Of a DNA stretch of 64,000 nt, positions 45,209 through 53,756 are shown piece by piece. Where the stretch lies: the NCBI GenBank assembly GCA_016790285.1, contig JAEUPJ010000069.1, forward strand, positions 51,480 through 115,479. The letters run 5' to 3'. The notes below the pieces were generated by a model, which searched no databases, had not been told where the DNA came from, and worked only from the letters and a program-made list of their open reading frames with translations. Source of the DNA: Roseateles sp. (GTDB lineage Bacteria > Pseudomonadota > Gammaproteobacteria > Burkholderiales > Burkholderiaceae_C). The position numbers and the translations under genes are program-made. Within the stretch, counting starts at the first letter, position 1. Each line of letters opens with the position of its first letter.

Positions 45209-45261
45209 GGCACCTGCCTAGAGTGCGCCCCAATGACCACCATCCCTCGACGGAGCCCTCC

Positions 45262-46356
45262 ATGAAGATCGCCCTCCTTGGCGCCGGCCACATCGGCCAG
45301 ACCATCGCCCGCCTGCTGCACGCCACGGGCGACTACCAGGTCACCGTGCTGGACAAGAACCCCGCCTACCTCCAGGTGCTGGCCGCCGAGGGCATCGCCA
45401 CCGCCGAGGTCGACAGCGACAACCGCGGTGCGCTGGCCGCCCAACTGCGCGGCAAGGACGCCGTCGTCAACGCGCTGCCCTACCACCTGGCCATCACGGC
45501 GGCCGAGCTGGCGCTGGAATGCGGCTGCCACTACTTCGACCTGACCGAGGACGTGGCCGCCACCAAGGCCATCAAGAAGATGGCCGAGGGCGCCCGCACC
45601 GCCTTCATGCCGCAGTGCGGCCTGGCCCCCGGTTTCATCGGCATCGTGGCCCACCACCTGGCCAGCGGCTTCGACAGCGTGCGCGACGTGCAGATGCGCG
45701 TCGGCGCGCTGCCCGCCTTCCCCACCAACGCGCTCAAGTACAACCTGACCTGGTCGGTCGACGGCCTCATCAACGAGTACTGCCACCCCTGCGAAGCCAT
45801 CCACGAGGGCGACACCATCGCGGCGCTGCCGCTGGAGGGCCTGGAGCACTTCAGCCTGGACGGCACCGAGTACGAGGCCTTCAACACCTCCGGGGGCCTG
45901 GGCACCCTGTGCGAGACCTGGGCGGGCAAGGTGCGCAACCTCGACTACAAGACCGTGCGCTACCCGGGCCACCGCGACCTGATGCAGTTCCTGCTCGGCG
46001 ACCTGGGCCTCAAGGGCGACCAGGAGAACCTCAAGGCCATCATGCGCAAGAGCATGCCGGCCACGATGCAGGACGTGGTGCTGGTGTTCGTGACCGTCTC
46101 CGGCATGAAGAACGGCGTGCTGCTGCAGGAAGTGTTCGCGCGCAAGATCTTCGCCACGCGCGACGGCGCCCAGCCGCTGTCGGCCATCCAGATCACGACC
46201 GCCGCGGGCATCTGCGCGGCCGTGGACCTCTTCCGTGAAGGCAAGCTGCCGCAGAAGGGCTTCGTGCGCCAGGAGGAAGTCGCGCTGCCGGACTTCCTGG
46301 CCAACCGCTTCGGCTCGGCCTACCAGCAAAGCCGCCAGGTGGAATCGATCTCCTGA
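45262..46356 (+). CDS. Lysine 6-dehydrogenase-like saccharopine dehydrogenase family protein
   Basis: A 364-aa NAD(P)-dependent enzyme. The Rossmann motif GAGHIGQ is at residues 7-13, and the LTEDVAATKAIKKMA and PQCGLAPGFIGIVAHHL blocks match the saccharopine/lysine 6-dehydrogenase fold. Lysine 6-dehydrogenase oxidises the lysine epsilon-amino group to allysine (2-aminoadipate 6-semialdehyde). The next gene is the matching semialdehyde dehydrogenase, and the divergent Lrp regulator fits. The length is right for that enzyme rather than the longer saccharopine dehydrogenase. ATG 45262 follows CGGAGCC. I infer lysine as substrate from context. Confidence 0.88.
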   Translation: MKIALLGAGHIGQTIARLLHATGDYQVTVLDKNPAYLQVLAAEGIATAEVDSDNRGALAAQLRGKDAVVNALPYHLAITAAELALECGCHYFDLTEDVAATKAIKKMAEGARTAFMPQCGLAPGFIGIVAHHLASGFDSVRDVQMRVGALPAFPTNALKYNLTWSVDGLINEYCHPCEAIHEGDTIAALPLEGLEHFSLDGTEYEAFNTSGGLGTLCETWAGKVRNLDYKTVRYPGHRDLMQFLLGDLGLKGDQENLKAIMRKSMPATMQDVVLVFVTVSGMKNGVLLQEVFARKIFATRDGAQPLSAIQITTAAGICAAVDLFREGKLPQKGFVRQEEVALPDFLANRFGSAYQQSRQVESIS

Positions 46357-46381
46357 TTCGCCATTTGTTGAATCCCGGCCA

Positions 46382-46448
46382 AGCCACAGAGGCACAGAGA
46401 CACGGAGAGCGCGGTGCCGCTTCTCTGGGCCTCTGTGTCTCTGTGGCT
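46382..46448. repeat. Imperfect inverted repeat of the CACAGAG type in the lysine operon spacer
   Basis: AGCCACAGAGGCACAGAGACACG (46382 on) and its near-complement GTGTCTCTGTGGCT (ending 46448) form arms of about 26 bp with a GC-rich loop. Repeats based on CACAGAG/CTCTGTG are scattered in bacterial genomes. Here it lies in the 121-bp spacer between the two lysine genes, where the transcript would fold into a long hairpin. Confidence 0.7.
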
Positions 46449-46477
46449 GTGTTCTTCGATCGCGAGATGATCACGCC

Positions 46478-47998
46478 ATGACGAATTCCATCCATTCCCT
46501 TCTTGACGCCCTGGGCGTCCACCTGCCCGCTGGAACGACAGCCGGCGACCTCACCGTTCGCTCGCCCATCGATGGCGGCGTGCTGGCCCAGCTCCCGACC
46601 GCCTCGCGCGGCGACATGCAGGCTGCCATCGGCCGCGCGCACGAAGCCTTCAAGGCCTGGCGCGTGGTGCCCGCCCCGAAGCGCGGCGAGCTCGTGCGCC
46701 TCTTCGGCGAAGAGCTGCGCGCCCACAAGGCCCAGCTCGCGCAACTGGTCTCGATCGAGGCCGGCAAGGTCACGAGCGAGGGCCTGGGCGAAGTCCAGGA
46801 AATGATCGACATCTGCGAGTTCGCCGTCGGCCTGTCGCGCCAGCTGCATGGCCTGACGATCGCCAGCGAGCGCCCGGGCCACCGCATGATGGAGCAGTGG
46901 CTGCCGCTGGGCGTGGTGGGCATCATCTCGGCCTTCAACTTCCCCGTCGCCGTGTGGGCCTGGAACTCGGCGCTGGCCCTGGTCTGTGGCGACGCCTGCG
47001 TCTGGAAGCCCTCCGAGAAGACGCCGCTGACGGCGCTGGCCACGCAAGCCCTGTTCGAGCGCGCGCTCAAGGCCTACCGCGCCGCCGGCCATGCTGCGCC
47101 TGACGGCCTGTCCGAGCTGATCATCGGCCGCGCCGATGTGGGCGAGGCCCTGGTGGACGACGCCCGCGTGGCGCTCGTGTCGGCCACGGGCTCCACCCGC
47201 ATGGGCCGAGCGGTGGGCCCGCGCGTGGCGGCGCGCTTCGGCCGCTGCCTGCTGGAGCTGGGCGGCAACAACGCCATCATCGTGACGCCCAGCGCCGACC
47301 TGGAGCTGGCCGTGCGCGGCATCCTGTTCGGCGCCTACGGCACGGCGGGCCAACGCTGCACGACCACGCGCCGCGTCATCGCCCACGAGAGCATCCATGA
47401 CGCCCTGGTCGAGCGGCTGGACCGCGCCCGCGCCCAGCTGCCCATCGGCTCGCCGGTGGAAGCCGGCACGCTGATCGGCCCGCTGATCGACGCGCAGGCT
47501 TTCGATGCCATGCAGTTCGCGCTCAGCGCCGCGCGGGAGCAGGGTGGGCAGGTGAGTGGCGGCGAGCGGGCGCTGGCCGACCGCTTCCCCGAGGCCTACT
47601 ACGCCACGCCCGCTCTGGTGCGCATGCCGGCGCAGACCGAGGTCGTCTGCCACGAGACCTTCGCGCCCATCCTGTACACGCTCAAGTACAAGACCTTGGA
47701 GGAAGCGATCGCGCTGCAGAACGGCGTGCCCCAGGGCCTGTCGAGCGCCATCTTCACGACCGACCTGCGTGAGGCCGAGGCCTTCATGAGCGCGTCTGGC
47801 AGCGACTGCGGCATTGCCAACGTCAACATCGGCACCTCGGGCGCGGAGATCGGCGGCGCGTTCGGTGGCGAGAAGGAAACCGGCGGCGGCCGCGAGAGCG
47901 GGTCTGATGCGTGGAAGGCCTACATGCGCCGCACCACCAACACCGTGAACTACTCGAGCGAGCTGCCTTTGGCGCAGGGCGTCAAGTTCGACATCTGA
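46478..47998 (+). CDS. L-aminoadipate-semialdehyde dehydrogenase (ALDH7-type aldehyde dehydrogenase)
   Basis: A 506-aa NAD-dependent aldehyde dehydrogenase. The catalytic Cys294 sits in GTAGQRCTTT, the catalytic Glu in LELGGNNA, and the nucleotide loop in TGSTRMG. The sequence GTSGAEIGGAFGGEKETGGGRESGSDAWKAY is typical of the ALDH7/antiquitin group, which oxidises 2-aminoadipate semialdehyde to 2-aminoadipate. It follows the lysine dehydrogenase-like gene by 121 bp on the same strand, completing a lysine to aminoadipate step. ATG 46478 is the family start. Confidence 0.93.
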   Translation: MTNSIHSLLDALGVHLPAGTTAGDLTVRSPIDGGVLAQLPTASRGDMQAAIGRAHEAFKAWRVVPAPKRGELVRLFGEELRAHKAQLAQLVSIEAGKVTSEGLGEVQEMIDICEFAVGLSRQLHGLTIASERPGHRMMEQWLPLGVVGIISAFNFPVAVWAWNSALALVCGDACVWKPSEKTPLTALATQALFERALKAYRAAGHAAPDGLSELIIGRADVGEALVDDARVALVSATGSTRMGRAVGPRVAARFGRCLLELGGNNAIIVTPSADLELAVRGILFGAYGTAGQRCTTTRRVIAHESIHDALVERLDRARAQLPIGSPVEAGTLIGPLIDAQAFDAMQFALSAAREQGGQVSGGERALADRFPEAYYATPALVRMPAQTEVVCHETFAPILYTLKYKTLEEAIALQNGVPQGLSSAIFTTDLREAEAFMSASGSDCGIANVNIGTSGAEIGGAFGGEKETGGGRESGSDAWKAYMRRTTNTVNYSSELPLAQGVKFDI

Positions 47999-48007
47999 GC
48001 ATCTCGG

Positions 48008-48035
48008 ATGACGGCCGCGAAAACTGGGTTATAGT
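48008..48035 (+). promoter_or_regulatory. Likely tRNA-Leu promoter
   Basis: A -35-like ATGACG (48008-48013) and a -10-like TATAGT (48030-48035) are separated by 16 bp. Transcription would begin a few bases before the tRNA at 48051. The fit is fair, not perfect. Confidence 0.5.
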
Positions 48036-48050
48036 GCGCGGCTCCTGAAA

Positions 48051-48135
<85 letters not shown>

Positions 48136-48140
48136 AACAA

Positions 48141-48172
48141 AAAAGGCCAGCACGCAAGTGCTGGCCTTTTGC
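48141..48172 (+). terminator. Intrinsic terminator after tRNA-Leu
   Basis: AAGGCCAGCAC-GCAA-GTGCTGGCCTT stem followed by TT lies six bases after the tRNA CCA. The stem is perfect over 11 bp. Confidence 0.9.
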
Positions 48173-48180
48173 GTTTTGGG

Positions 48181-48200
48181 GGCCAGGAGAGGACTCGACC
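48181..48200. repeat. Inverted copy of the tRNA-Leu 3' end
   Basis: CCAGGAGAGGACTCGA here is an exact 16-bp reverse complement of TCGAGTCCTCTCCTGG in the tRNA T arm and acceptor. It lies just past the terminator. No integrase or direct att copy is seen nearby. The rest of the gap (48201-48306) is GC-rich with no gene. Confidence 0.6.
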
Positions 48201-48306
48201 ACTGGGAGCTCGCTCCCGGTGGGACGCGCGCAGCGCGGCAAAGGCAGGGGCTGCCGGGGTCGCCGAAGGTGACCGAGTCCCCGCTGAGGCGCCCTCGATG
48301 GGCGCT

Positions 48307-50385
48307 TCAGCGCGGCGTGCCAGTCACCAAGCCTTGGGCCGCGCCGGACAACCACCTCTCCTCAAACACCCCCGCCGCAACCCCCCTCCCAAACCACCAC
48401 CCCTGCCCCCAGTCGCACCCCATCGCCTGCAGCGCCCGCATCTGCGCCTCTGTCTCGATGCCTTCGGCCACCACCTCCATGCCGAGCTCGTGCGCCATCG
48501 TCACGATGGCCCGGCACAGCGCCAGCGCCTTGCCGCCGGCCTCCAGGCCAGCGACGAAGCTGCGGTCGATCTTGACCGTGTCGATCTCGTGGTGCTGCAG
48601 GTAGCTCAGCGACGAGTAGCCCGTGCCGAAGTCGTCCAGCGAGATCGACAGCCCCGCCGCCCGCAGCGCGCGCAGGCGCTGCGCCACGGCTTCGTCGCGT
48701 TCCAGCAGCAGGCCCTCGGTGATCTCGACCGCGAGCGCGTCGCCGTCCAGGCCGAGTTCGCGCAGGTGCTGCACCCAGTCGGGTTGCACGCGATGGCTGC
48801 GTTCGCTCAGGAACTGCACGGGCGACTTGTTGATGCCGACCTGAAAGCCGGTGTGCCCCGCCTCACGCCAAGCCTTGACCTGCGCGGCAGCCTCGCGAAA
48901 GACCCAGTCGCCAATGTCCACGATGAGGCCGCTCGTCTCGGCCAGCGGAATGAACTGCGCCGGGCTCACCTCGCCGAGCCTGGGGTGGGTCCAGCGCAGC
49001 AGGGCCTCGGCCTTGCGCGGCGGGGCGGCCGGGTCGCGCAGTGACAGGATGGGCTGGTAGACGAGGCTGAACTGCCGCGCGGGCAGCGCCTCGCGCAGCT
49101 CCGCCGCGAGCCGAGCGCGCCGCTGCGCGGCCTCATGCAACTCCGGCGTGAAGAAGCGCATGCGGTTGCGCCCGGCGCCCTTGGCTTCATAAAGAGCCTG
49201 GTCGGCGTGCTTGAAGAGGGCTTCGATCTCGCTGCCGTCGCGCGGCGCCAGGCTCACGCCGATGCTGGCGGCCACGTAGACGCGCTCGCCGCTCACGTCG
49301 AAGGCGGTCGAGAGCGCGTCCAACAGTTCTCGGCCGACCTGCCCGGCGGCCGCCGCCGCGTCCGGGGCCTCCAGCATCACCGTGAACTCGTCGCCCCCCA
49401 TGCGCGCGACCACGCCCGAGACCGCGCCGCCAGCAGGCATGCACGCCTGCAGACGCTGCGCCACGCGGCCGAGCAGCGCATCGCCCACGTCGTGGCCGAG
49501 GGCGTCGTTGACTTCCTTGAAGTGGTCGAGGTCCACGAACATCACGGCCAGCTCTTCGCCCCGCACGGCCCGCTGCGCCAGGGCCCGCTCGATGCGCTCG
49601 CGCATGGCGCGGCGGTTGGGCAGGCCGGTGAGGGAGTCCACGCGCGCCTGCTGCCAAACGATGGCTTCCTGGCGCTTGCGGTCGGTGATGTCGGTGTGCG
49701 TACCGACCATGCGCAGCGGCTGCCCTGCGGCATCGCGCGCAATCACCATGCCGCGGCTCAGCACCCACTTCCAGCTGCCGTCCTTGGCGAGTACGCGGTG
49801 TTCGTTGCGATAGATCGGCGTGCGGCCGGCGAAGTGGTCCTCGCGGTCGCGCGCCATCTGCGCGACGTCGTCGGGGTGGGTGCGCGTGTCGAAGGCCTCG
49901 GGCGTGGCATCCACGTCGCCGGGCGCGAAGCCGTACAGGCGCAAGTAGCGCTCGGAGAAGTACTCGGTGCCCTGCTGCACATGCCAGTCCCACACGCCGT
50001 CGCCGCTGCACTCCAGCGCCAGCTTCCAGACCTCATCGACGTCGCGAAGCCGAGCCTCGGCCGCGCGGCGCGCGCTGATGTCCACGTGCGTGCCCAGCCA
50101 CAGTGGCGAATCCGGCAGGCGCTGGGCCTGGGCGAGCACCCAGTGCGTGCCGAGCCGGTACTCCATCTCGAAGCGGCCGCCGTGCTGTGCCTCGGCCCAG
50201 CGCTGCGTGAAGGCCTCGCGGTCGTCCGCGTGCAGCCAGCCCACCAGCGCGGAGGGCAGGGCGGGGCGGTTCAGCGCCTCGGCCAGGCGCGCGTTCATCC
50301 ACAGCAGCCGGCCGTGGGCATCGGCCTTCCAGACCTGCTGGGGGAGTGCGTCGAGCAAAGAGGAAAACTGCACAGGCTCGGGCAT
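48307..50385 (-). CDS. PAS-PAS-GGDEF-EAL cyclic-di-GMP enzyme
   Basis: A 692-aa soluble protein starting at ATG 50385 (MPEPVQFSSLL); the open frame upstream overlaps the HU gene and is not real. Two PAS domains span about residues 5-120 and 125-250. The GGDEF domain has GGDEF at 330-334 but no RxxD inhibitory site before it. The EAL domain has EALLRW from 460, EITEGLLL, DDFGTGYSSL and KIDRSFV, so it should be an active phosphodiesterase. It is divergent from the HU gene (103 bp). Confidence 0.93.
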   Translation of the reverse strand: MPEPVQFSSLLDALPQQVWKADAHGRLLWMNARLAEALNRPALPSALVGWLHADDREAFTQRWAEAQHGGRFEMEYRLGTHWVLAQAQRLPDSPLWLGTHVDISARRAAEARLRDVDEVWKLALECSGDGVWDWHVQQGTEYFSERYLRLYGFAPGDVDATPEAFDTRTHPDDVAQMARDREDHFAGRTPIYRNEHRVLAKDGSWKWVLSRGMVIARDAAGQPLRMVGTHTDITDRKRQEAIVWQQARVDSLTGLPNRRAMRERIERALAQRAVRGEELAVMFVDLDHFKEVNDALGHDVGDALLGRVAQRLQACMPAGGAVSGVVARMGGDEFTVMLEAPDAAAAAGQVGRELLDALSTAFDVSGERVYVAASIGVSLAPRDGSEIEALFKHADQALYEAKGAGRNRMRFFTPELHEAAQRRARLAAELREALPARQFSLVYQPILSLRDPAAPPRKAEALLRWTHPRLGEVSPAQFIPLAETSGLIVDIGDWVFREAAAQVKAWREAGHTGFQVGINKSPVQFLSERSHRVQPDWVQHLRELGLDGDALAVEITEGLLLERDEAVAQRLRALRAAGLSISLDDFGTGYSSLSYLQHHEIDTVKIDRSFVAGLEAGGKALALCRAIVTMAHELGMEVVAEGIETEAQMRALQAMGCDWGQGWWFGRGVAAGVFEERWLSGAAQGLVTGTPR

Positions 50386-50488
50386 CAACGATGGATAGGG
50401 GACTGTGCGGGACTGTATGCCTCTCGCAATAAGCCACAATCGCGCCCGCCCGAGCCGTTCGGGCGCGTAATTTCGCGAGACCCCCCGC

Positions 50489-50830
50489 ATGAACAAGACC
50501 GATCTGATCGAACACCTGGCCGCCAAGCACGAGCTGAGCAAGGCCGAAGCCGGCCGCATCCTCGAAACCCTGCTGGACGCCGTCGTCACCACCGTGAAAA
50601 AGGGTGGTGCCGTGTCGATCCCGGGCTTCGGCTCCTTCAAGCAGCACGCCCGTGCCGCCCGCAACGGCGTGAACCCCAGCACCGGCGCCAAGATCAAGAT
50701 CGCTGCCGCCAAGCTGCCCAAGTTCACCCCGGGCGCTGGCTTCAAGGCCGCCGTCGACCCCAAGGCCGCTGCCAAGAAGGCGGCTGCCAAGCCCGCCGCC
50801 AAGCCGGCCGCCAAGGCCAAGAAGAAGTAA
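50489..50830 (+). CDS. HU-family DNA-binding protein with an AK-rich tail
   Basis: A 113-aa nucleoid protein. The first ~85 residues are a complete HU/IHF domain (MNKTDLIEHLAAKH, then VSIPGFGSFKQHARAARNGVNPSTG). The last ~28 residues are a repetitive AAAKKAAAKPAAK tail resembling histone H1 tails and seen in some Burkholderiales HU proteins; it would add nonspecific DNA binding. A GC-rich hairpin lies in the leader (about 50441-50467). Only 12 bp separate its stop from the LacI-type gene and no terminator is visible, so read-through is likely. Confidence 0.96.
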   Translation: MNKTDLIEHLAAKHELSKAEAGRILETLLDAVVTTVKKGGAVSIPGFGSFKQHARAARNGVNPSTGAKIKIAAAKLPKFTPGAGFKAAVDPKAAAKKAAAKPAAKPAAKAKKK

Positions 50831-50842
50831 TTCTTCGCTGCC

Positions 50843-51880
50843 ATGAGCGCGCGCGGCGGCAGTCCCACCATCGTCGACGTTGCCCGTGAGGCGGGCGTCT
50901 CGATCAAGACCGTCTCGCGTGTGCTCAACCATGAGCCCGGTGTGCATGAAAGCACCCGGGAGCAGGTGCTCAAGGTCGTGGAGGCCTTGCGCTACCGGCC
51001 CAAGCAGTCGGCGCGCAGCCTCGCAGGCGGGCGCTCCTTCCTGATCGGCCTGCTCTATTACGACCCCAGCGCGATCTTCGTCGGCAGCGTCCAGCAAGGC
51101 GCCACGCTGCGATGCCGCGAGCTGGGCTACCACCTGGTCGTCGAGTCGCTGCACAACGACGCGCCCGACCTGCGCCAGCAGATCGACCGCATGGTGCTCG
51201 CGTTGCGGCCCGACGGCATGATCCTCACGCCGCCGCTGTGCGACAACCCCGAGGTGCTCGCCGCCCTGCGCGAAAGCGGCACCCCGTGCGTGTTGATGTC
51301 GCCCGAGCGCGACCTGGTGGGTGTGCCGTCCGTGCGCATGGACGACGTGCACGCCGCCGAAGAGATCACCAACCTGTTGCTGAGCCTGGGCCATCAGCGC
51401 ATCGCTTTCATCAAGGGGCCGCCGGACCAGTCCGCCAGCGGCTTGCGCTACCAGGGCTTTGTCAATGCGCTGCGCGCCCACGGCCTGCAGCCCGACCCTG
51501 AGCTGATCCAGCCGGGCCAGTTCACCTTTGCCAGCGGCCGCGACGCCGCCCACCAGCTGCTCAGCCGCCGCCAGCGGCCGACCGCCGTCTTCGCCAGCAA
51601 CGACGACATGGCCCTGGGCGTGCTGGCTGCCGCGCAGCGCCTCGGGCTGGCCGTGCCGAACGAGCTGTCGGTGGCCGGTTTCGACGATTCGCCCACCGCG
51701 GCCCTCGTCTGGCCGCCGCTCACCACCGTGCGCCAGCCCGTCGCCGAGATGGCCCGCGCGGCCGTGGAGATGCTCGTCTCCGTCCAGCGCCCCGACATGA
51801 CGGCGCCCGAGGACGAGGCCGACCTGCACAAGGTCCTGCCCCACGAACTCGTCGTGCGCGACTCCACACGCGCTCGCTGA
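50843..51880 (+). CDS. LacI-family transcriptional regulator
   Basis: A 345-aa repressor. The N-terminal helix-turn-helix is TIVDVAREAGVSIKTVSRVLNHEPGV, followed by the hinge and a periplasmic-binding-protein-like sugar domain (about residues 65-340). The sequence resembles SalR/BglR-type regulators of glucosidases in Proteobacteria. It is upstream of a GH1 beta-glucosidase on the same strand, and a matching palindrome lies between them, so a disaccharide-responsive control of that gene is likely. It starts 12 bp after HU. Confidence 0.93.
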   Translation: MSARGGSPTIVDVAREAGVSIKTVSRVLNHEPGVHESTREQVLKVVEALRYRPKQSARSLAGGRSFLIGLLYYDPSAIFVGSVQQGATLRCRELGYHLVVESLHNDAPDLRQQIDRMVLALRPDGMILTPPLCDNPEVLAALRESGTPCVLMSPERDLVGVPSVRMDDVHAAEEITNLLLSLGHQRIAFIKGPPDQSASGLRYQGFVNALRAHGLQPDPELIQPGQFTFASGRDAAHQLLSRRQRPTAVFASNDDMALGVLAAAQRLGLAVPNELSVAGFDDSPTAALVWPPLTTVRQPVAEMARAAVEMLVSVQRPDMTAPEDEADLHKVLPHELVVRDSTRAR

Positions 51881-51950
51881 GCGCTGCCCCGCCCGCCTCG
51901 CGACCGACAGGGCCCTGTCGACCCTGAGCGGCTCACCCGTTGAGAGGCAA

Positions 51951-51979
51951 TTGACAGCGTTGTCTATTGCCGGCAAGAT
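51951..51979 (+). promoter_or_regulatory. Beta-glucosidase promoter with overlapping LacI-type operator
   Basis: A consensus -35 TTGACA (51951-51956), 17-bp spacer and -10-like CAAGAT (51974-51979) precede the GH1 gene. The near-palindrome TGACAGCGTTGTCT (51952-51965) overlaps the -35 and has the central CG typical of LacI-family sites. Repressor binding there would block transcription. It sits in the 242-bp gap between the regulator and the glucosidase; the rest of the gap is leader. Confidence 0.7.
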
Positions 51980-52122
51980 GGCCGGATTGGCTCGGCAGAT
52001 GCAGTGCACCGGCGCCAACGGCCGGGCACCGCGAGGGGCTCGCCGCCATCCCGGCGCCGGGGTCACGTCCGCGCCTTATCTCCGACATCCGCCCCGGCCG
52101 CCGTGCGGCCCGCCTCTCTGCC

Positions 52123-53481
52123 ATGAACCTCTCCGACACCACCCGCATCGACCCGGCCGAGCTCGCCGCGGTCTTCCCGCCCGATTTCGTCTGGGGCGTG
52201 GCCACCAGCGCGGCGCAGATCGAAGGCGCAGCGTTCGAAGACGGCAAGGGCGCCTCCATCTGGGATGCGTTCTGCCGCCAGCCGGGGCGCATCAAGGACG
52301 CCTCCAACATCGACGTCGCCTGCGACCACTACCACCGCTTCCGCGAGGACGTGGCCCTGATGAAGGGCCTGGGCCTGGACTGCTACCGCTTCAGCTTTGC
52401 ATGGCCGCGCGTGCAGCCGCTGGGCCGTGGCGCCTGGAACGAGCCCGGCTTCGCCTTCTACGACCGCCTCATCGACAGCCTGCTCGAGGCGGGCATCCAG
52501 CCGCACGCGACGCTCTACCACTGGGACCTGCCGCAGGCGCTGGACGAATCGATCGGCGGCTGGCTCTCGCGCGACGTGGTCAGCCACTTTGCCGACTACG
52601 CGGCCGAGGTGGCGCGCCGTTTCGGCGACCGGCTGGCGAGCATCGCCACCCACAACGAACCCTGGTGCACGGCAACGCTCGGTTATGAGACGGCGCAGTT
52701 CGCGCCCGGCCACACCAGCCGCGCCGAGAGCCTGCAGGTGGCCCACCACCTGATGATGTCCCACGGTGCGGCCGTGCAGGCGATGCGTGCGGTGACCCGC
52801 ACCCGGCTGGGCATCGTGCTCAACCACACGCCGTCCTTCCCCGCCACGCCCAACGAGGCGGACCGGCGCGCCGCGCGCATCGATGACGGCCTGAACGTGC
52901 GCTGGTACATGGACCCGATCTTCCGCGGCGCCTATCCGGCGGACGCGCTGGCCCACGTGGGTGCCGACGCTCCCCAGGTCCACCCCGGCGACCTCGACCT
53001 GATCCGACAGCCGCTGGATTTCCTCGGCATCAACTTCTACACCCGCAGCCTCTTCGGCGCCGACGGCAAGACGGTGCCCGGCCCCGGCAAGCGCGGCTTC
53101 ACCGACATGGGTTGGGAGATCGTGCCCGAGGTGTTCGCGCAGCACCTGGTGCGCCTTGCACGCGAATACAACCCGCCGCCGATGGTCATCACCGAGAACG
53201 GCATGGCCAACCCGGACCACCTCGTGGGCGGGCGCGTGCCCGACGAGGCGCGCATTGCCTACCTGTCCAGTCACCTGCAAGCGCTGTCAACGGCGATGAG
53301 CCTGGGCGCCGACGTGCGCGGCTACTTCTACTGGAGCCTGCTCGACAACTTCGAGTGGAACTCGGGCTATGACAAGCGCTTCGGCCTCGTGCACGTGGAC
53401 TACGCCACCCAGGCCCGGGTGCTCAAGGACAGTGCGCACTGGTACCGCGACTTCGTTGCCTTGCACCACGCACGCCGCTGA
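52123..53481 (+). CDS. GH1 family beta-glucosidase
   Basis: A 452-aa cytoplasmic glycoside hydrolase that cleaves beta-glucosides. The acid/base Glu179 lies in THNEPW and the nucleophile Glu358 in ITENGMA. The start FPPDFVWGVATSAAQIEGA and the end YFYWSLLDNFEWNSGYDKRFGLVHVDY are GH1 landmarks. ATG 52123 is the family start; the long open frame upstream is leader and contains the promoter. No sugar transporter is next to it. The 275 bp after it (53482-53756) show no gene or clear terminator. Confidence 0.95.
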   Translation: MNLSDTTRIDPAELAAVFPPDFVWGVATSAAQIEGAAFEDGKGASIWDAFCRQPGRIKDASNIDVACDHYHRFREDVALMKGLGLDCYRFSFAWPRVQPLGRGAWNEPGFAFYDRLIDSLLEAGIQPHATLYHWDLPQALDESIGGWLSRDVVSHFADYAAEVARRFGDRLASIATHNEPWCTATLGYETAQFAPGHTSRAESLQVAHHLMMSHGAAVQAMRAVTRTRLGIVLNHTPSFPATPNEADRRAARIDDGLNVRWYMDPIFRGAYPADALAHVGADAPQVHPGDLDLIRQPLDFLGINFYTRSLFGADGKTVPGPGKRGFTDMGWEIVPEVFAQHLVRLAREYNPPPMVITENGMANPDHLVGGRVPDEARIAYLSSHLQALSTAMSLGADVRGYFYWSLLDNFEWNSGYDKRFGLVHVDYATQARVLKDSAHWYRDFVALHHARR

Positions 53482-53756
53482 GCGAGCCCGTGCTGCGTGT
53501 GCACATCGGCACGCCAGAGGGGCCCTCGGGGGCTCAGGTCATGCATTCCTCCGCGTTTGCCCCGAGAAAGGCTCGGAATTTCGGTAACGATCAGGCGCTA
53601 AGCTCCGAGTTGCGCTGAGCCGCGGGATTTTTCCCCGGCGTCGGTGGGCGCAGTCTGTCGATTTGACGTATAGCTGGAGACCAGCCCAGGCCCTGCGGTG
53701 CGTCTGCTGCAGGCTGGGTGAAGTTCAGGAGCGCCCGGTCCACGGGTTCTGAGTGA

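Noticed and set aside
46382-46448. CACAGAG inverted repeat as an insertion sequence
   Set aside because: It holds no transposase and is only 67 bp; at most it is a dispersed non-coding repeat.
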